From positions 1 through 6,073 of the forward strand of contig DMHJ01000024.1 of the NCBI GenBank assembly GCA_003449495.1: a DNA stretch of 6,073 nucleotides, read 5' to 3'. The position numbers were made by a program, and so were the translations under genes. Below are positions 5,506 through 6,073 of the stretch, piece after piece. Position 1 is the stretch's first letter, and the number at the start of each line of letters is the position of its first letter. This DNA is from Clostridiales bacterium UBA8153 (GTDB taxonomy: Bacteria; Bacillota; Sulfobacillia; UBA8153). Below the pieces are notes generated by a model. That model ran no database searches. It was given only the letters and a program-made list of their open reading frames with translations, and was not told where the DNA came from.

Positions 5506-6073
5506 CGCCGGTGCAGATTGCCCCTTCGTTGCTGGCGGCGGACTTTGGCTACCTGGCCCGGGAAGTCCGGGAAGTGGAAGCGGCCGGAGCCGACCTCCTG
5601 CACCTGGACGTGATGGACGGGCGGTTCGTCCCCACCATTACTTTCGGACCCCAGGTGGTGGCGGCGGTGCGTCCCCACACGCGCCTGCCCCTCAACGTCC
5701 ACCTGATGGTGGTGGAACCCGAACACCTGATCCCCGACTTCGTCCGTGCCGGCTCTGATCTAGTGACGGTGCACGCCGAAGCCACCCCCCACCTGCACCG
5801 GGCGGTGGAGCTCATCCGCGGCCTGGGGGCCAAGGCCGGCGTGGCCGTCAATCCTGCCACGCCCCTGGCGATGGTCGAGGAAGTGCTACCCAGCGTGGAT
5901 TTGCTCCTCCTGATGACCGTGGATCCCGGCTCTGGGGGACAACGGTTCATCGAGTCCATGTGGTCCAAGCTTGAGCGAGCTTCCCGCGCCCTGGTAGGCC
6001 GCGCGTGCGGTCTGGCGGTGGATGGTGGCGAGGACCAGCATTATGGCGAGCTGCCTCTTCATACTCAGGAACA
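5502..6073 (+). CDS. rpe: Ribulose-phosphate 3-epimerase, 3'-truncated
   Basis: Rpe is a cytoplasmic TIM-barrel enzyme that interconverts ribulose 5-phosphate and xylulose 5-phosphate in the pentose phosphate (or Calvin) pathway. The frame is open from GTG 5502 to the window end, giving 190 full codons of a family norm of about 215-225, so roughly 30 residues are missing. [10 protein letters not shown] (6-15) holds the substrate serine S9. [11 protein letters not shown] (34-44) supplies H34 and D36, NVHLMV supplies H67, and VDGG supplies D174; these four match the family's metal-binding and acid/base residues. NPATPL is at 117-122. The phosphate-binding motif reads DPGSGGQ (141-147), where NPGFGGQ is typical. 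After VDGG (173-176) the sequence fits the family poorly up to the cut. The gene overlaps rsgA by four bases and has a GGAGG site 5 bases upstream. Identity is secure, but whether the last 15 or so codons are accurate is less certain. Confidence 0.93.
   Translation, partial: MTPVQIAPSLLAADFGYLAREVREVEAAGADLLHLDVMDGRFVPTITFGPQVVAAVRPHTRLPLNVHLMVVEPEHLIPDFVRAGSDLVTVHAEATPHLHRAVELIRGLGAKAGVAVNPATPLAMVEEVLPSVDLLLLMTVDPGSGGQRFIESMWSKLERASRALVGRACGLAVDGGEDQHYGELPLHTQE

Overview
The window is a compact, GC-rich (roughly two-thirds G+C by eye), all-plus-strand gene run. It reads rsmB (5' end missing), rlmN, a PP2C phosphatase (stp/prpC), a PASTA serine/threonine kinase (pknB/prkC), rsgA and rpe (3' end missing). 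This is the conserved 'fmt-rsmB-rlmN-prpC-prkC-rsgA-rpe' neighbourhood of Firmicutes (Bacillota). A membrane-anchored PASTA kinase implies a Gram-positive-type envelope. High GC, Shine-Dalgarno sites before nearly every gene and frequent GTG/TTG starts would fit a GC-rich, possibly thermophilic, member of the Clostridia (Moorella/Desulfotomaculum-like). The taxon is an inference from style and synteny, not from a marker search.

Layout: rsmB 1-864; 12-base gap; rlmN 877-1938 (TTG start); stp 1907-2671, overlapping rlmN by 32 bases; pknB 2668-4599, overlapping stp by four bases through a CTGA junction and apparently starting at CTG; 12-base gap; rsgA 4612-5505; rpe from 5502, overlapping rsgA by four bases (GTGA) and running off the end. 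No gap between genes exceeds 12 bases, so there is no room for an intergenic promoter or terminator. The run looks like one segment of a translationally coupled operon whose ends lie outside the window.

How the genes fit together: RsmB methylates 16S rRNA, RlmN methylates 23S rRNA and tRNA, and RsgA is a GTPase checkpoint in 30S subunit maturation. Stp and PknB form a phosphatase/kinase pair in which the kinase carries three extracellular PASTA repeats that sense peptidoglycan fragments. Rpe is a housekeeping enzyme of the pentose phosphate pathway. In Bacillus subtilis the orthologous kinase phosphorylates RsgA (CpgA), so the cluster plausibly links envelope sensing to ribosome assembly.

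I see no new system, mobile element, RNA gene or CRISPR array. The most useful non-routine points are the apparent CTG initiation codon of the kinase gene, a near-perfect internal Shine-Dalgarno plus in-frame GTG just before the kinase's membrane segment (a possible kinase-free PASTA isoform), the double start choice of stp inside rlmN, and unusual residues near the cut end of rpe.
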